Shown one piece after another: positions 1-11,460 of a DNA stretch of 64,000 nucleotides. Every line of letters starts with the position of its first letter. The first letter of the stretch is position 1. Origin of the DNA: Tubulanus polymorphus (Eukaryota > Nemertea > Palaeonemertea > Tubulaniformes > Tubulanidae). Where the stretch lies: contig NC_134027.1 in the NCBI RefSeq assembly GCF_964204645.1, positions 26,586,485-26,650,484 of the forward strand, given 5' to 3'. The notes under the pieces were generated by a model. That model had not been told where the DNA came from, ran no database searches, and saw only the letters and a list, made by a program, of their open reading frames with translations. A program made the translations under genes and the position numbers.

Positions 1-676
1 CGAGGATGTCAGACAAAGAGTCGGTCAGGAAATTCTGCCCTCTACACGCCCTCATACGGAACACGAAAACCAGGATGACGAGGCCTCACTGCCCCCACCT
101 ATCTACAAAGTGTGCTGAGTGATGTCAATGACGGGCATATCTGCGGGATTGCGCGGGATACAAATGGAGCGGTTATACTGGATTGTCACGCTACTAGCAT
201 TCATTGTGTCCTTGCGACCGCCCGGATGAGGGATGATTCTACTGTCACGCTCTTTGTTTCTGGTATTCTGAGTCGGCTGAGGGATGATTCTACTGTCACG
301 CTCTTTGATTTCTAGTTTGAGTGCTAGTTTTCATTGTGTCCTTGTGATAACCTCGGTCAGTGGATGAAGTCTCTCGTCGGCTTGTGAGTGCTAGTTTCAT
401 TGTGTCCTTGTGATAACCTCGGTCAGTGGATGAAGTCTCTTGTCACGCTTTTGGGTGCTAGTTGAGATCCTGAATCTCAACCCGGTCAAGCTGGTTGTAC
501 TGCGCTATTTGTGTTTCGTGCAATTTTACAGGTGTGTCCGTTACTGACGTCGCCCAGTACATCCTGCAGTTAGATGGGGAATGTGAGGCGTTGTCATTCT
601 GGTTTTCGCGTTCTGTGTGAGGGCGTGTAGAGGGCAGTATATTCCTGGCTGGCTCATTGTCTGGTGTTCTCGGCAT
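1..676. repeat. Diverged inverted duplication with a coding-like arm
   Basis: The left arm (1 to about 170) reappears reverse-complemented at about 490-672. Both arms encode similar peptides containing ILPSTRPHTE. On the minus strand (458-676) the arm is open for 72 codons. In the left arm the same frame (GAG GAT GTC...) meets TGA where the right copy has TGG, so it is decayed. I do not recognise the protein; it could be a fragment of a mobile-element ORF. Between the arms, 322-383 and 385-452 form a direct duplication of about 63 bp containing TCATTGTGTCCTTGTGATAA, and a shorter repeat (GGATGATTCTACTGTCACGC) occurs at about 230 and 281. Confidence 0.6.
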
Positions 677-767
677 GTGACCGGCGACGGAGAGCTGAAA
701 AGCTTTCGAACATTAGTTTTGTTCCGTACCAGGTTTTCATCGCTCTTCTCTTTTTTTTCATTTCAGG

Positions 768-835
768 ACTCCCAAGAAGTTGAAGAAGATGTTGAAGGCG
801 ACTACAACAAAGACGATGCCAAAAAAGAACACTGA
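768..835 (+). other. Possible terminal coding exon of a gene running off the left edge
   Basis: A strong polypyrimidine tract and TTTCAG precede GACTCCCAAG, followed by an open frame reading DSQEVEEDVEGDYNKDDAKK-E-H and a stop. The composition (acidic then lysine-rich) is typical of a protein C-terminus, but there is no upstream exon in the window to join it to. It is short enough to be chance. Confidence 0.2.
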
Positions 836-3800
836 ACTCAGCAATATTGAAAGTTAAGTTGATACACATGTAAATTACGATGCGTGATACGGAAAGGATT
901 GTGTAACTACAGAATATTGTTCTTTTACTCATTTCAGGTTAATCCAGAAAGGCCCATCTAAAATCTGCCCACTTGAAGTGCCCACAAAAGACTCCACCTT
1001 GAAGTACCACCAAACACCGAAAGACCTGCCACAACCGAACCTGGCAGTCTTGACCTCATCCTGCATGGCAACAGGAATACATACATACATAAAGCTAAGT
1101 TGATTTTTCATATCTGGGGTAGAATGCATAGGCGCTGGTTAAGCTCACCATCTCCGCACTACTTTATTGAAGCTCTGTGGCCGGTAGTAAATTGAAATAT
1201 AGCTAGGCAATGATTGCTTGAATATTTACAATATTAGACGAAATGATTGAGTGAGGTCCCTTAGATATTCTTTGGTCTGATAATTAAAATGTAGATTGGT
1301 CAGTTATTGATTAAAAGATTTCGTAAGTACGTACAATTAAGGTAAATTCAATATCTTATGTGACATTTGAAATTATTCGAATGTACCGTAGATATTTCAG
1401 GCCTCATATGACTATTGTTTAACTGACAATCAAGATCTAGATAGGACAATTTTTACTAAAAGATATATCAATTAAACTTTATCGTTGGTTGATAGATTTT
1501 TCTTTACAAATAATATATTAATAAATTTATTAAGATTGAGGCCATACTTCACAATATATACTGTGTGCTGCCTCACATATAACACTTATGAATTTCATAA
1601 GATAGTGTCTAGGGCTCTATCGAGGTCTGGTGTTATATGGGGAAAACTATGGACTACAGGTCTTTATGAAACAGTGATTTGGTCTCAACACTTTGATAAA
1701 TCCAGAATAAACCAAAGCTTTAATTGATCTAAGTCTTGTTTTTGGCGACGCATGATAATTGTTGTTTGACTGACAATTAGCATACAGCCAGAAAAAATGG
1801 CTTAGATATTCACAATTAAGATGAATTCAATATTTGATGTTAGATCAAAAACTTTTTATATCATAAATATTTATTGAAATATAGCTGAAATATATAATAT
1901 ATTTGAGCACATCTATAAGTGAATCAGTCTCATTGACTGATCAGTTCTGTATCGCCAACTGCCGCGCTTACGACGACTAGCCATGCTTTTCATTATTGGC
2001 AAAATTTACTCAAACCTAACTGATTCAATTAATATCTAAAAGCCATACTGTGTGTCAAGTGACACATATTATATATAGTTTAACTGAAAATTAGAATCTA
2101 AGATGAATTACTCATTAACGTATTACTTAGATCGATTAAGGTTAATTCAATTATTATGTGAAATTATTTCTAATTCCATGGACATTTAAAATGTAGCTGA
2201 TACATGTGTATCTGAGCACATTTATTTATCTGTATCTAAGTGAACCTATGGTGTCTTCACACAGCTGTATTAGTTTTGATACATATTGCCGAAATCATTT
2301 AACGCAGATTTACTACCGATCGAATCTGTGCACAAATACATTCCTGGATTTGGAAGGGGGAATATGTCAATTTCACTGTGTATGTCAGATTCAAAGCCTT
2401 ATTCTGACAGGATATCCTAAACTTAGGTCTTATTCCTCTTGCTAATAGCTCTCTTTTACTAACCCCTCTCCTTCAAACTATTTTCTAGCATCATGACTCG
2501 CACCGCACCAGGGAGGTCCGGTCATAACAAGGTCTTTTGGTCCTTATACACAGTGTACTATATAAGGGAAATAAAAATTATATGGCCATTCGGCTAAGGG
2601 AATTTCTAATTTACCACTAAAAATATGCTTTTTTATCTTTAATTTCTGATGAATTCAAATAGTGACGAATTCACCACATCTGAAATTCTACTCATGTAGA
2701 TTTTCAGGCTCCATATAAATATTGTTCAACTGACAATTAAAATATAGCTAGTATGATTACAAATTAATGGTTCGCTTAGATACCTAGAATTCAATTAAAA
2801 TCAATTCAATATAATGAATATAAGTGAAACTTATTCAAAATTGTGCAGTGGATTATAGGATCGACTGTATCGTGCAATGTCGTCTGCGTCTAACTGGGCC
2901 ACATGTGTGTGGGATCTGTTGAATCAGTTAGGTTTTAGGGAATTCTGGGTTAGTTAAGCTAGGTATCAAAAGCTCTGATGCAAAATCAGCAGTTCAAATA
3001 GTGATTAATTCAAATTCGTACCGGATCTGAAATTCTTCTCGTGTAGAAATTTCAAGCCCCATATAAAATATTGTCCGAGACAATTTCAATTATAGCTAGG
3101 ACATTATCAATTAACTAATTGATTAGGTATCTAATTCAGCATCTTCATATAAGGTAAAAGTGCTCAAATCTAAACTATAGGGGTTGATAAGACAACTGTA
3201 TAATTTAATATTGATTGATATATAAAGAATACTGGTTAACTGTTTTAACTCTGTCTCTTGTGCGTGGAATTTATTGAATCTTTAAGGCTTTGCAGAATTC
3301 TGGATTTGTCGAGGTGTGGGAATGATTGGAGGTTTCTTAGATCTGTAGAACCATGTTACTTATAGGATCGGTGTGCTCAATGCTGGCAGCGCACTCACTC
3401 TTCAGTTAGTTATATTATCATAATTACAAGATCATTTTATATATTAGGAGCAATATTTAGAATTAATGAAATGGATTAGAATACCATTCACTGGGTACAG
3501 ATCGCCATCTGTGGGTAGAAAACATCTCTTAAGTTTATTAACTGACGATGAAGTAAATTTGATAATACGAACGTGGTTTAGCTGACAATCGAAATATATA
3601 TAGGCCAATATTACTAGCAGGTTTGCACTGTATGATGGGCCTGGGTTTCAATAAAAGACACATCAAGAATTTCAAGAAGATAGAAAAGAAGACAGTTCAA
3701 AAACGATTCGATAAGATTGATTATATACATTACTAAATTTGTTGTAACTCTGGTATTCCTAGAGATGACTATAGATGCTTTAGTTGAATTGTTGTTAAAC

Positions 3801-4130
3801 TATAATAATCAACCATTGCTTAGATATTTAGAAAATAGATGAATTACTATATGAGTTAAATTTTATAATTATCATTTAAGCTTTTTATTAAAATCTACGT
3901 ATCGATCCACGTTGCTGATCTTATATATGAATTGACATGATAATTATGATCAGTGATATTCGAAAGGATTTTCTGCTCAAAAGGTTCTGCTCTTTTCTTC
4001 AGCTTGCCATTTCAGACTGATTGGAAGATAGTTTGAATGAACCGGAATCGAATTTCCCAATTATGTACTTCGATTTCTGATATACTCGAGAAAAACTACA
4101 ATAAACTTTAAAAAATTAGACAAATTTAAG
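836..4130. repeat. Gene-free stretch with a degenerate dispersed module
   Basis: No coding exon is visible. A decayed module recurs irregularly. Its recognisable core is a CAGGCCTCATATGAATATTG-like segment followed by TTTAACTGACAATTA and ATAGCTAGGACAATT, seen near 1397, 1760, 2068, 2705, 3050, 3570 and 3790, and again near 6168. Spacing is a few hundred bases, so this looks like an old tandem array that has drifted, not recent insertions. Confidence 0.45.
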
Positions 4131-5462
4131 TGGTGAAAACGACAAAAAAATTAAAGTTAGACAAAATTCTCCCACCTTGTAAACTTTCGGACTAGTTACA
4201 TGAAAAAAACCAAATATTGTAAAATATAGTTATTTCCAAAATCTCAATGTATTAAATTAGGCAGAAAAAAATAGATAAAATTATTCAACCTTGTAAACTT
4301 TCGGACTAGTTACATGAAAAAAACCAAATATTGTAAAATATAGTTATTTCCAAAATCTCGATGTATTAAATTAGGCAGAAAAAAATAGATAAAATTATTC
4401 AACCTTGTAAACTTTCGGACTAGTTACATGAAAAAAAAACCAAATATTGTAAAATATAGTTATTTCCAAAATCTCGATGTATCAAATTAGGCAGAAAAAA
4501 ATAGATAAAATTATTCAACCTTGTAAACTTTCGGACTAGTTACATGAAAAAAACCAAATATTGTTAAATATAGTTATTTCCAAAATCTCGATGTATTAAA
4601 TTAGGCAGAAAAAAATAGATAAAATTATTCAACCTTGTAAACTGTCGGACTAGTGACATGAAAAAAAAACCAAATATTGTAAAATATAGTTATTTCCAAA
4701 ATCTCTATGTATTAAATTAGGCAGAAAAAAATAGATAAAATTATTCAACCTTGTAAACTTTCGGACTAGTTGCATGAAAAAAAGACCAAATATTGTAAAA
4801 TATAGTTATCTCCAAAATCTCGATGTATCAAATTAGGCAGAAAAAAAGTTAACCCCAATCAGTCACTTAATGTGCTTCGACTATTTAAACGGTGAAAACG
4901 ACCAAAAGAATTGAAGTTAGACAAAATTATTAAACGTTGTAAACTTTCGGACTAGTTGCATGAAAAAAACCAAATATTGTTAAATATAGTTATTTCCAAA
5001 ATCTCGATGTATTAAATTAGGCAGAAAAAAAATAGATAAAATTATTCAACCTTGTTAACTTTCGGACTAGTTACATGAAAAAAAAACCAAATATTGTAAA
5101 ATATAGTTATTTCCAAAATCTCTATGTATTAAATTAGGCAGAAAAAAATAGATAAAATTATTCAACCTTGTAAACTTTCGGACTAGTTGCATGAAAAAAA
5201 GACCAAATATTGTAAAATATAGTTATCTCCAAAATCTCGATGTATCAAATTAGGCAGAAAAAAAGTTAACCCCAATCAGTCACTCAATATGTGCTTCGAC
5301 TATTTAAACGGTGAAAACGACCAAAAGAATTGAAGTTAGACAAAATTATTAAACGTTGTAAACTTTCGGACTAGTTACATAAAAAAAGAACAAATATTGT
5401 AAAATTATCTTCAACCTTGTAATATAGTTATTTCCAAAATCAGAATTAGGCAGAGTAAAAGA
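4131..5462. repeat. A-rich satellite, about 115 bp units, with higher-order structure
   Basis: About ten head-to-tail copies of a 110-120 bp unit carry CTTTCGGACTAGTTACATGA, CCAAATATTGTAAAATATAG and GAT(A)AAAATTATTCAACC. Units differ mainly in A-run length and single bases. Two variant units containing AACCCCAATCAGTCACT (4,850 and 5,266) are about 415 bp apart, so groups of units have also been duplicated as blocks. A related sequence (TTTGAATGAACC) flanks both ends, at about 4,033 and 5,466. Confidence 0.9.
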
Positions 5463-5644
5463 TTGTTTGAATGAACCAGAACCGAAATACCAATTATGTT
5501 CTTGGACTTTCAAAAAAAAGATCACGCCGATCACGCAACTGTATGTATCTGTACTTCGATTTCCGATTTTGAAAAAATGTTGTTTCGCTCCCGGCAGGTG
5601 TGGTAGGTTTGTAAGGGACACCAACTCGAAAAGTCAAACGAGAG

Positions 5645-6150
5645 CTTGAGGTCAACAACTCATCAAAAATCTGCCGATTAGAGAACAGTGCACAGAAACC
5701 AACCGACTTAGGAGATCCTCGTCGATGATGAAACCAGCAATCATAAAAGGTAACTTGGTATACATGGAATTATTACGATTAATTCTTATCGAAATATTTT
5801 GTCATTACAGGATATCTTCTTTAAATTATTGCAGCTAAATTTCAACTATAAGAAGAAACCCAGCTTGAGATCAACTACTCGTCCAAAATCGACCAACTGG
5901 AACAGCGAACAGATGAGGCCAACCAACTTTAGATAATCCACACCGATAACGAACCCAGCAATCATAAAAGGTAACTTGATATACATGGAGTTATTACGAT
6001 GATTTCTAAATGTCGTTATTACAGGATATATTTCTTTACTCATTGCAGCTAAGTTTCAACTATAATAAAGAGACCAGCTTAAATCAACTACTCATCTGAA
6101 ATCTACGGATTTGAACAACCCACAGAAGAATCAAACTCATTAGATGGAAA
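5645..6150 (+). repeat. Tandem duplication of an exon-like unit, about 215 bp x 2.4
   Basis: Copies begin at 5,645, 5,864 and 6,078 (the last partial). Each contains CAGCAATCATAAAAGGTAAC, then ATTACAGGATAT, then ATTGCAGCTAA(A/G)TTTCAAC, so a splice-acceptor-like and a donor-like site recur in every unit. The intervening sequence has no shared open frame. It may be a tandemly duplicated non-coding exon or a plain repeat. Confidence 0.6.
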
Positions 6151-8450
6151 TTACCGGTATATAGAAATTTCAGGCCTCATATGAATATCATTTGATAAGT
6201 GATTATCATTGAAATCTATTTACCTGTCTACATGGCTGATCTTAGAACTTTTATCTTTACTAGTCTTAGACCTTGGAGTAATAAATTTTTCAAATGATTA
6301 CTCCAAGCTTAAACATTGATGAACTAGTCCTACTACTGCAATTATTTATTGGGGTTTAAATCGGCAATTGACGTCAATGAATTTTACTAAGTGAAAAACA
6401 CAGTGGCTTGTTATTTGAAATGACATGTAAGTTATGATAAATCTGTCTAAAATGTTTTGCTTTCTTCACTTTGTTTCAGTCAAAATACATCCCGGAAATA
6501 ATGGCCTGAAGAAGACACAAGTAGACAAATACCCATTGACCCATTTAGTGATGAAAACTGCAGAAGCCCAGGTGATATAAGTTTAGGAGCCAGCGACGGA
6601 TTAATCACTCAACGATGGAATCTTCTACAATCGATGGTTGATTTCTATAAAACATTTTATCAGGAGCAGCAGAGATGATAGTGTATTTTATATACACTGA
6701 TTCGCGCAGCAAAGACGATGGATTATCTTATAAACACTGATTCAGGATAAACACCGTTTAAGAAGAAGCAAAGACAATGGTGTATCTCATAAACACTGAG
6801 ATCCAGCAGCGGCAAAGACCTTTGTAGTAAAGTATTGATTTTTTACTCTAATATCAGACCAGTCTGATAGGCAACATAGTTTACAAAATTTACCTGATTG
6901 CGTGGAATGGAGTATGAAAATAGTTATTGAGTCGAATATTGAAAATAGTTAGATAATTAGGTTCCTTCGGCCTGAGAAAGGAACTCTACGTTTGAATATT
7001 TCAATATAGAGAAAACTGTTTTATAATGAGTTTGTAAAAAGATGTGTCATGTGTTTTGCAATGTGACAGAAAAATACTTGTTAGAGTCTAATAAAAGCTA
7101 AGCTCCATTAATTCACAATATTGGTCTTCGATCTTAGGTTGAAAGATAAGTCGAGTTGGTTAGTCACTAGGAGTAAATGGCCGCGTCGAGCGCCTAGTTT
7201 TGAGTCGTAGGTCTGTTGAGTTAACTCCTAAACTGAGATATAGTTTCAACATGATATTGTAAGTTTTATTGTGCTTACCATAGTTAAACAGAGTCAACAC
7301 AGTGGCTTTGCCCTGTAGATATCACATAGTTAGGAAACATAGAATGTAACGTTCTATGTACAAATGATAAGTATTTGCAGAATTGTAGATGTACTAATTT
7401 GATGGTATTGATATTTTCCAAGGCCCGTGTAACCAATTTGAGAAATGAATCATAAATGTCGATTTTCACATGGAGTTGTAACTTTGAGCCTCCATCAATC
7501 TGTTCGATGATCAAAGCTACGTAATTGAAAGCAAAAGCTTTATCTAAAAGGAGACCATTATTTACATTTGAGAGGTAAAGCTAAAGTTATAGCTAGGACT
7601 AATTTTGAACGTTTTAACATTGTTTATAGCTGTTTGAACTCCTATTATTGTAATGGGTAAATAATGGGTAAATCCATATCACGAGATGGCTCTCATTAAT
7701 AATTACTTAGCTTCAAATCGGGTGTATAATGATTATTAAGGAGCGGCAGTGAATCAGTAGTGCTTTTCTAAAATGGCCCAGAACTTTACAGTAAAAAAAT
7801 GCCTGCAGTTGTAAATAGAGGAGTATAAATAATACATGATACAAAATACAAGTACATTAATAAATAAGAAAAACCAATAAATAAAAAATTATAAATAATA
7901 GATAGTAAATAATACAAAATGCAAGTTCATAAATAAATGAATAATATTTAAAAAAAAATAGATAAAATAATAAGCAACAATACAAACAATACAAACTCTA
8001 TTTACATGAAAAGGCATTTTTTCAAATATTTATTTATCAACAAGGTTTTCTCATTTATCGAACAACCTTCCCTAAGTATAGCGAAAACCCGAGATCTTTT
8101 CTGTTGTTGTTTTTAGCATTCTATCAACTCAGTTATTGTAATAAACAAAACAAATAACTATAAACCTTAACTAAATCGAATACACTTAAAAAAATAACTG
8201 ATATGATAGAATGTTTTGAATAACTGTGATGAAAGATCGACCCGTCCTTAGAACTAGCTGCGCTCAATCACTGCTGTGACCGTTGATTGTTATACGGGGA
8301 TAGATTTACTATCTAAAATCTGGTACATACATTTTACTTTTTAGAAAGAATGTAAAACAGCTATAAACTTAAGTTATTGATGTTATTGATTAGTTACCGA
8401 TTTTATGATTATGTTGATGTTTTCGAAGCTGCCAGAAAAAAACATCAGAA
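6151..8450. other. Non-coding stretch, one short tandem repeat
   Basis: I see no coding exon. Around 6,660-6,800 three imperfect 50-60 bp units occur, each with a GCAAAGAC(G/A)ATGG-like segment followed by ATAAACACTGA. 7,840-7,990 is AT-rich low-complexity sequence with many AATAAA-like words. Nothing else stands out. Confidence 0.4.
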
Positions 8451-8453
8451 TAC

Positions 8454-10495
8454 TTAGTATTTAATGCCAAGGTGCTTGGACATCTTTAAGACAAGGCAAA
8501 GTAGGCTAAATTCTAGTTTTCTAGTGAAAGTAATGATTAGTTGATACTTAGATTTCCAGAGTGAATCTGTATGTTCCATCTCTAGTATTAATGCTCTATG
8601 TTGGAGACTGTTATTGTAAACACATAACGCATGTTTGGAAATTAGGAACTTGCATGATGATTCCTTGTTTAAGATATTATTGTTGTGTGAATAAAACAAT
8701 GTACATTTTCATCATTCATGTTGAAACTTTTTAGTTGTTAATTTCTATAGCAACAATTCCATTGTGGTGCTTTTCAGTGGTTCATAAAATACTGTTTTAA
8801 TGAGCAGGAGCATAGAATAATAAGCTAGTTGATAATTAAAGAAATCTCTCAGACGAGGAAATTTTTGGCAACGTTTTTAGTTTTCTTGTAATAACTGAGA
8901 TTAATTAGTTTACCTTACGCTTTCCAGAGTGAGTGAATTTGTAGGTTTTAAATTGAAATGTTTTTTAAATAACTCTTTAGCGGGGTATAATTGTTGTGTA
9001 AGAATAAAATGATATACATGTTTCGTCATTCATACTGTGCTGCTCATCAATGGTTCATGAAATACTATTTTCATTAAGGCCCTTATGGAAATAGAGTAGC
9101 AAAATAGAGGAGCAGTCTCTTGATAAATGAGGATATATGAACAGTATTAATCAGTAGATTATGCTAGCTATAGACTCAAAACCATGGTTTAACAATGTCT
9201 ATATGGGTTCTGAAATATCTGCACAAGAAGCACATCAAAAAGTTAGTTATTGAGTCTTAACTTAATTGTAGCAAAGCCATTAGTTATTAGTAATTGCCCT
9301 AGCTCTATTAAAAATGGCAGTTGAACAATATTTATATACTCGATTTATATACTCTTGCTGGATGCATAGAAGAGAATACCTCCAAAATACTTTGCATTAA
9401 ATGTAACATTTGAGAAAATAACCAATTTGATAATGTCTTGAAACCTCTTAAAGACAAGGCAAAGGTGGCAAAACTAGCTATCTTGTAAAATAATGTTAAT
9501 GAAAATTAAATCAAACACTGTTTAGTTACTTATCTTAAGCTTTCCAGATTGAATTTGTGGTTTTATCTCCGGTTATAATGTTTTTTTGGAGACTTTTTTG
9601 AAATACAGGTCATGTTGTTTTTGTAAATGACTGAGGCACTTCATCCAGTACATAATTACCTGTCATTTACGTATAATTGTTGTTGTGGAGATAAAATGAC
9701 ATGTTCATGTCAATTGTTCATAAAACATTGATTTATTAAGGTCCTATCGAATAAAGTTGAGCTTTTTCTTGATAAATGAGATGTCCTCAATCGATGTCAT
9801 TTGAAAAGTTGACATGATAGATTCATATTTCATGAAATATAACAAAGTGTCGGTTACATTGACCTCATGAATTGTCAAATTCATAATCTTAGACTAGTCC
9901 AATTTTCGGGTTTTTTATGGATCAAAGTTTATAATTCTTTGTGTATTTTTGTTATTTTCCTATTGATGCAAATTGTATAAATCAGCTGTAGTGGAAATGT
10001 ATCATAGATAAAGACTTCTAAATACCTTACATGTAACTTTTGTGGTTTTTAAGTTAGTACAATTTCATACATAGTAATAGAAATAAAATTACTATTAGAA
10101 TGTGAGAAAATACGCTAAAAGTTAATAATATGATATGTGAAAATAAAATGATGTAAGAATGTAAATCAGATTGATTATTTAATCCTACGCTTTCCAGAGT
10201 ATTTTGCCAGGTTTATCTCTGGTTTTAGTGCGGGGAGCCATGGACTCACGGTTTAAGAGTCCATGGTTGTGGGCCATAGACGTTTCTGTTTTAGAGTCTA
10301 TGGTTGGACCATGGGCGTATTAACTCTCGTTTATAGTTTATACGCCTATGGTGGTTGGACTAGTTGTTTTTGAAAGTCCACGTGTTTGAGGAGCTTACGT
10401 TATAATTCCTCGAGCACAAACCTGGCATTTTGTATAATTGTTGTATGAGAATAAATATGATTTTGAAATTTGTCATTCGTTTCAACAAGTGTTAC
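8454..10495 (+). repeat. Four diverged copies of a repeat ending in AATAAAATGA
   Basis: Four blocks (about 8,461-8,760; 8,930-9,090; 9,420-9,750; 10,165-10,495) share the same order of landmarks. These are AAAGACAAGGCAAAG (in copies 1 and 3), then CTTTCCAGAGTGAATTTGT, then TTATCTCTGGTTTTAATG, then TATAATTGTTGTGTGAGAAT directly followed by AAAATGA, then CATTCAT and a TTCATAAAATACT-like segment. Identity is low, so the duplications are old. The recurring AATAAA at the same place resembles duplicated transcript ends, but no open frame is conserved. Confidence 0.5.
10238..10417 (+). other. Row of five stem-loops
   Basis: Five consecutive inverted repeats lie within 180 bp: 10,238-10,247 with 10,257-10,266 (10 bp, perfect); 10,274-10,281 with 10,296-10,303 (8 bp, perfect); 10,309-10,319 with 10,341-10,351 (11 bp, one G.U); 10,356-10,361 with 10,375-10,380 (6 bp); and 10,382-10,392 with 10,407-10,417 (11 bp, two G.U). 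The first three stems share the outer CCAT...ATGG and differ inside in a paired way. The block lies inside the fourth copy of the surrounding repeat. It could be a structured RNA or internally duplicated palindromes. Confidence 0.6.
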
Positions 10496-10688
10496 TAAAA
10501 CGAAGCACTACTAAAAACGAAAACTATATGCACCCGAGAAAACCGACCAGGCAATTTACGTTTCCGGCAGAGGTGGTACACAGCGCCCCAAGTGATGATT
10601 TCTTTGGACTTCTTTTTAGTCATGCATAGTTCTTATACCCCAAAGTGCATAGGTCTTCGTTTTAGTAGCGCATAGTTTTTAGTAACAC
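10489..10688. mobile_element. 200 bp foldback (MITE-like) element
   Basis: The left end, GTGTTACTAAAACGAAGCAC, and the right end are imperfect inverted repeats of about 45 bp, each containing ACTAAAAACGAA/TACTAAAACGAAG words and ending inward at TATGCAC. No coding capacity and no clear target duplication were seen. Confidence 0.7.
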
Positions 10689-10729
10689 CTCTATTTCACT
10701 GCCCTGCTATAAAATTAACTGCTTTTCAC

Positions 10730-11030
10730 GGCCGGCCCGTGAATCATTTTCACGAACCCAGGGCCACCTTCGGTCATTTGAGTTAGTCGACTATAGTCTA
10801 AACTAAACGAAACCGAATGTCCATTAGTCGGAACTATATTCCGGAAATAGTTCGAAAATAAAGCGCATTCGGTTATTAGTTTCGACCACTAGTCGACTAG
10901 ATACGGAAACCGAATTTGCCCCGCAGTATTGGACCGGCAACCAGTCTATCCCGAAGGTAGAGACCGGCAACCAGTCTAAACGTGAAATTTTACCGTGAGG
11001 TGCTGCCACCATATTGAGAACGGTTGGCTT
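10730..11030. repeat. Short palindromic and duplicated segments
   Basis: ACCGGCAACCAGTCTA occurs twice (about 10,931 and 10,965), and several GTCGACTA/TAGTCGAC words and CCGAA(T)/ATTCGG pairs fill 10,780-10,920. It is probably a decayed inverted-repeat element. No gene is seen from 10,730 to 11,451. Confidence 0.4.
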
Positions 11031-11460
11031 CTGAACTTAAGGTAAACAATATTGACAGTTCTTCGAAGTTCGATCGTTTTTTGCTAAAAAAGTGGCTCAT
11101 GTGTTGTTATGAAGTAGCCTGTCGCCTGCTGGTAATCCATTACTTGTATTCATTTCCAAACTGCATTTATTTCTGTGACTCTGCTGAGGGAGCTTATTGC
11201 TGACTGAAAATTATAGGCCAAAATTATATTATGACTTGTCTTAGCAGGCCTGAATTCAGTTGATTGTTTTGACTTGATTCAGCAGATTGAGATTGAGATT
11301 GATCTTATTCAAAGTTTTGATATTGCACCTAACTGTTATGAATTCATTTGATAAATTCTTAATTTCAGTAGGCCTACCGGAACAAGAGCATTGTTACAGT
11401 GTAAATTCCAGCTTAACGTTTTATGTATAGGCCCATTTCTTCTTTTAGTGTTCAACGAAG

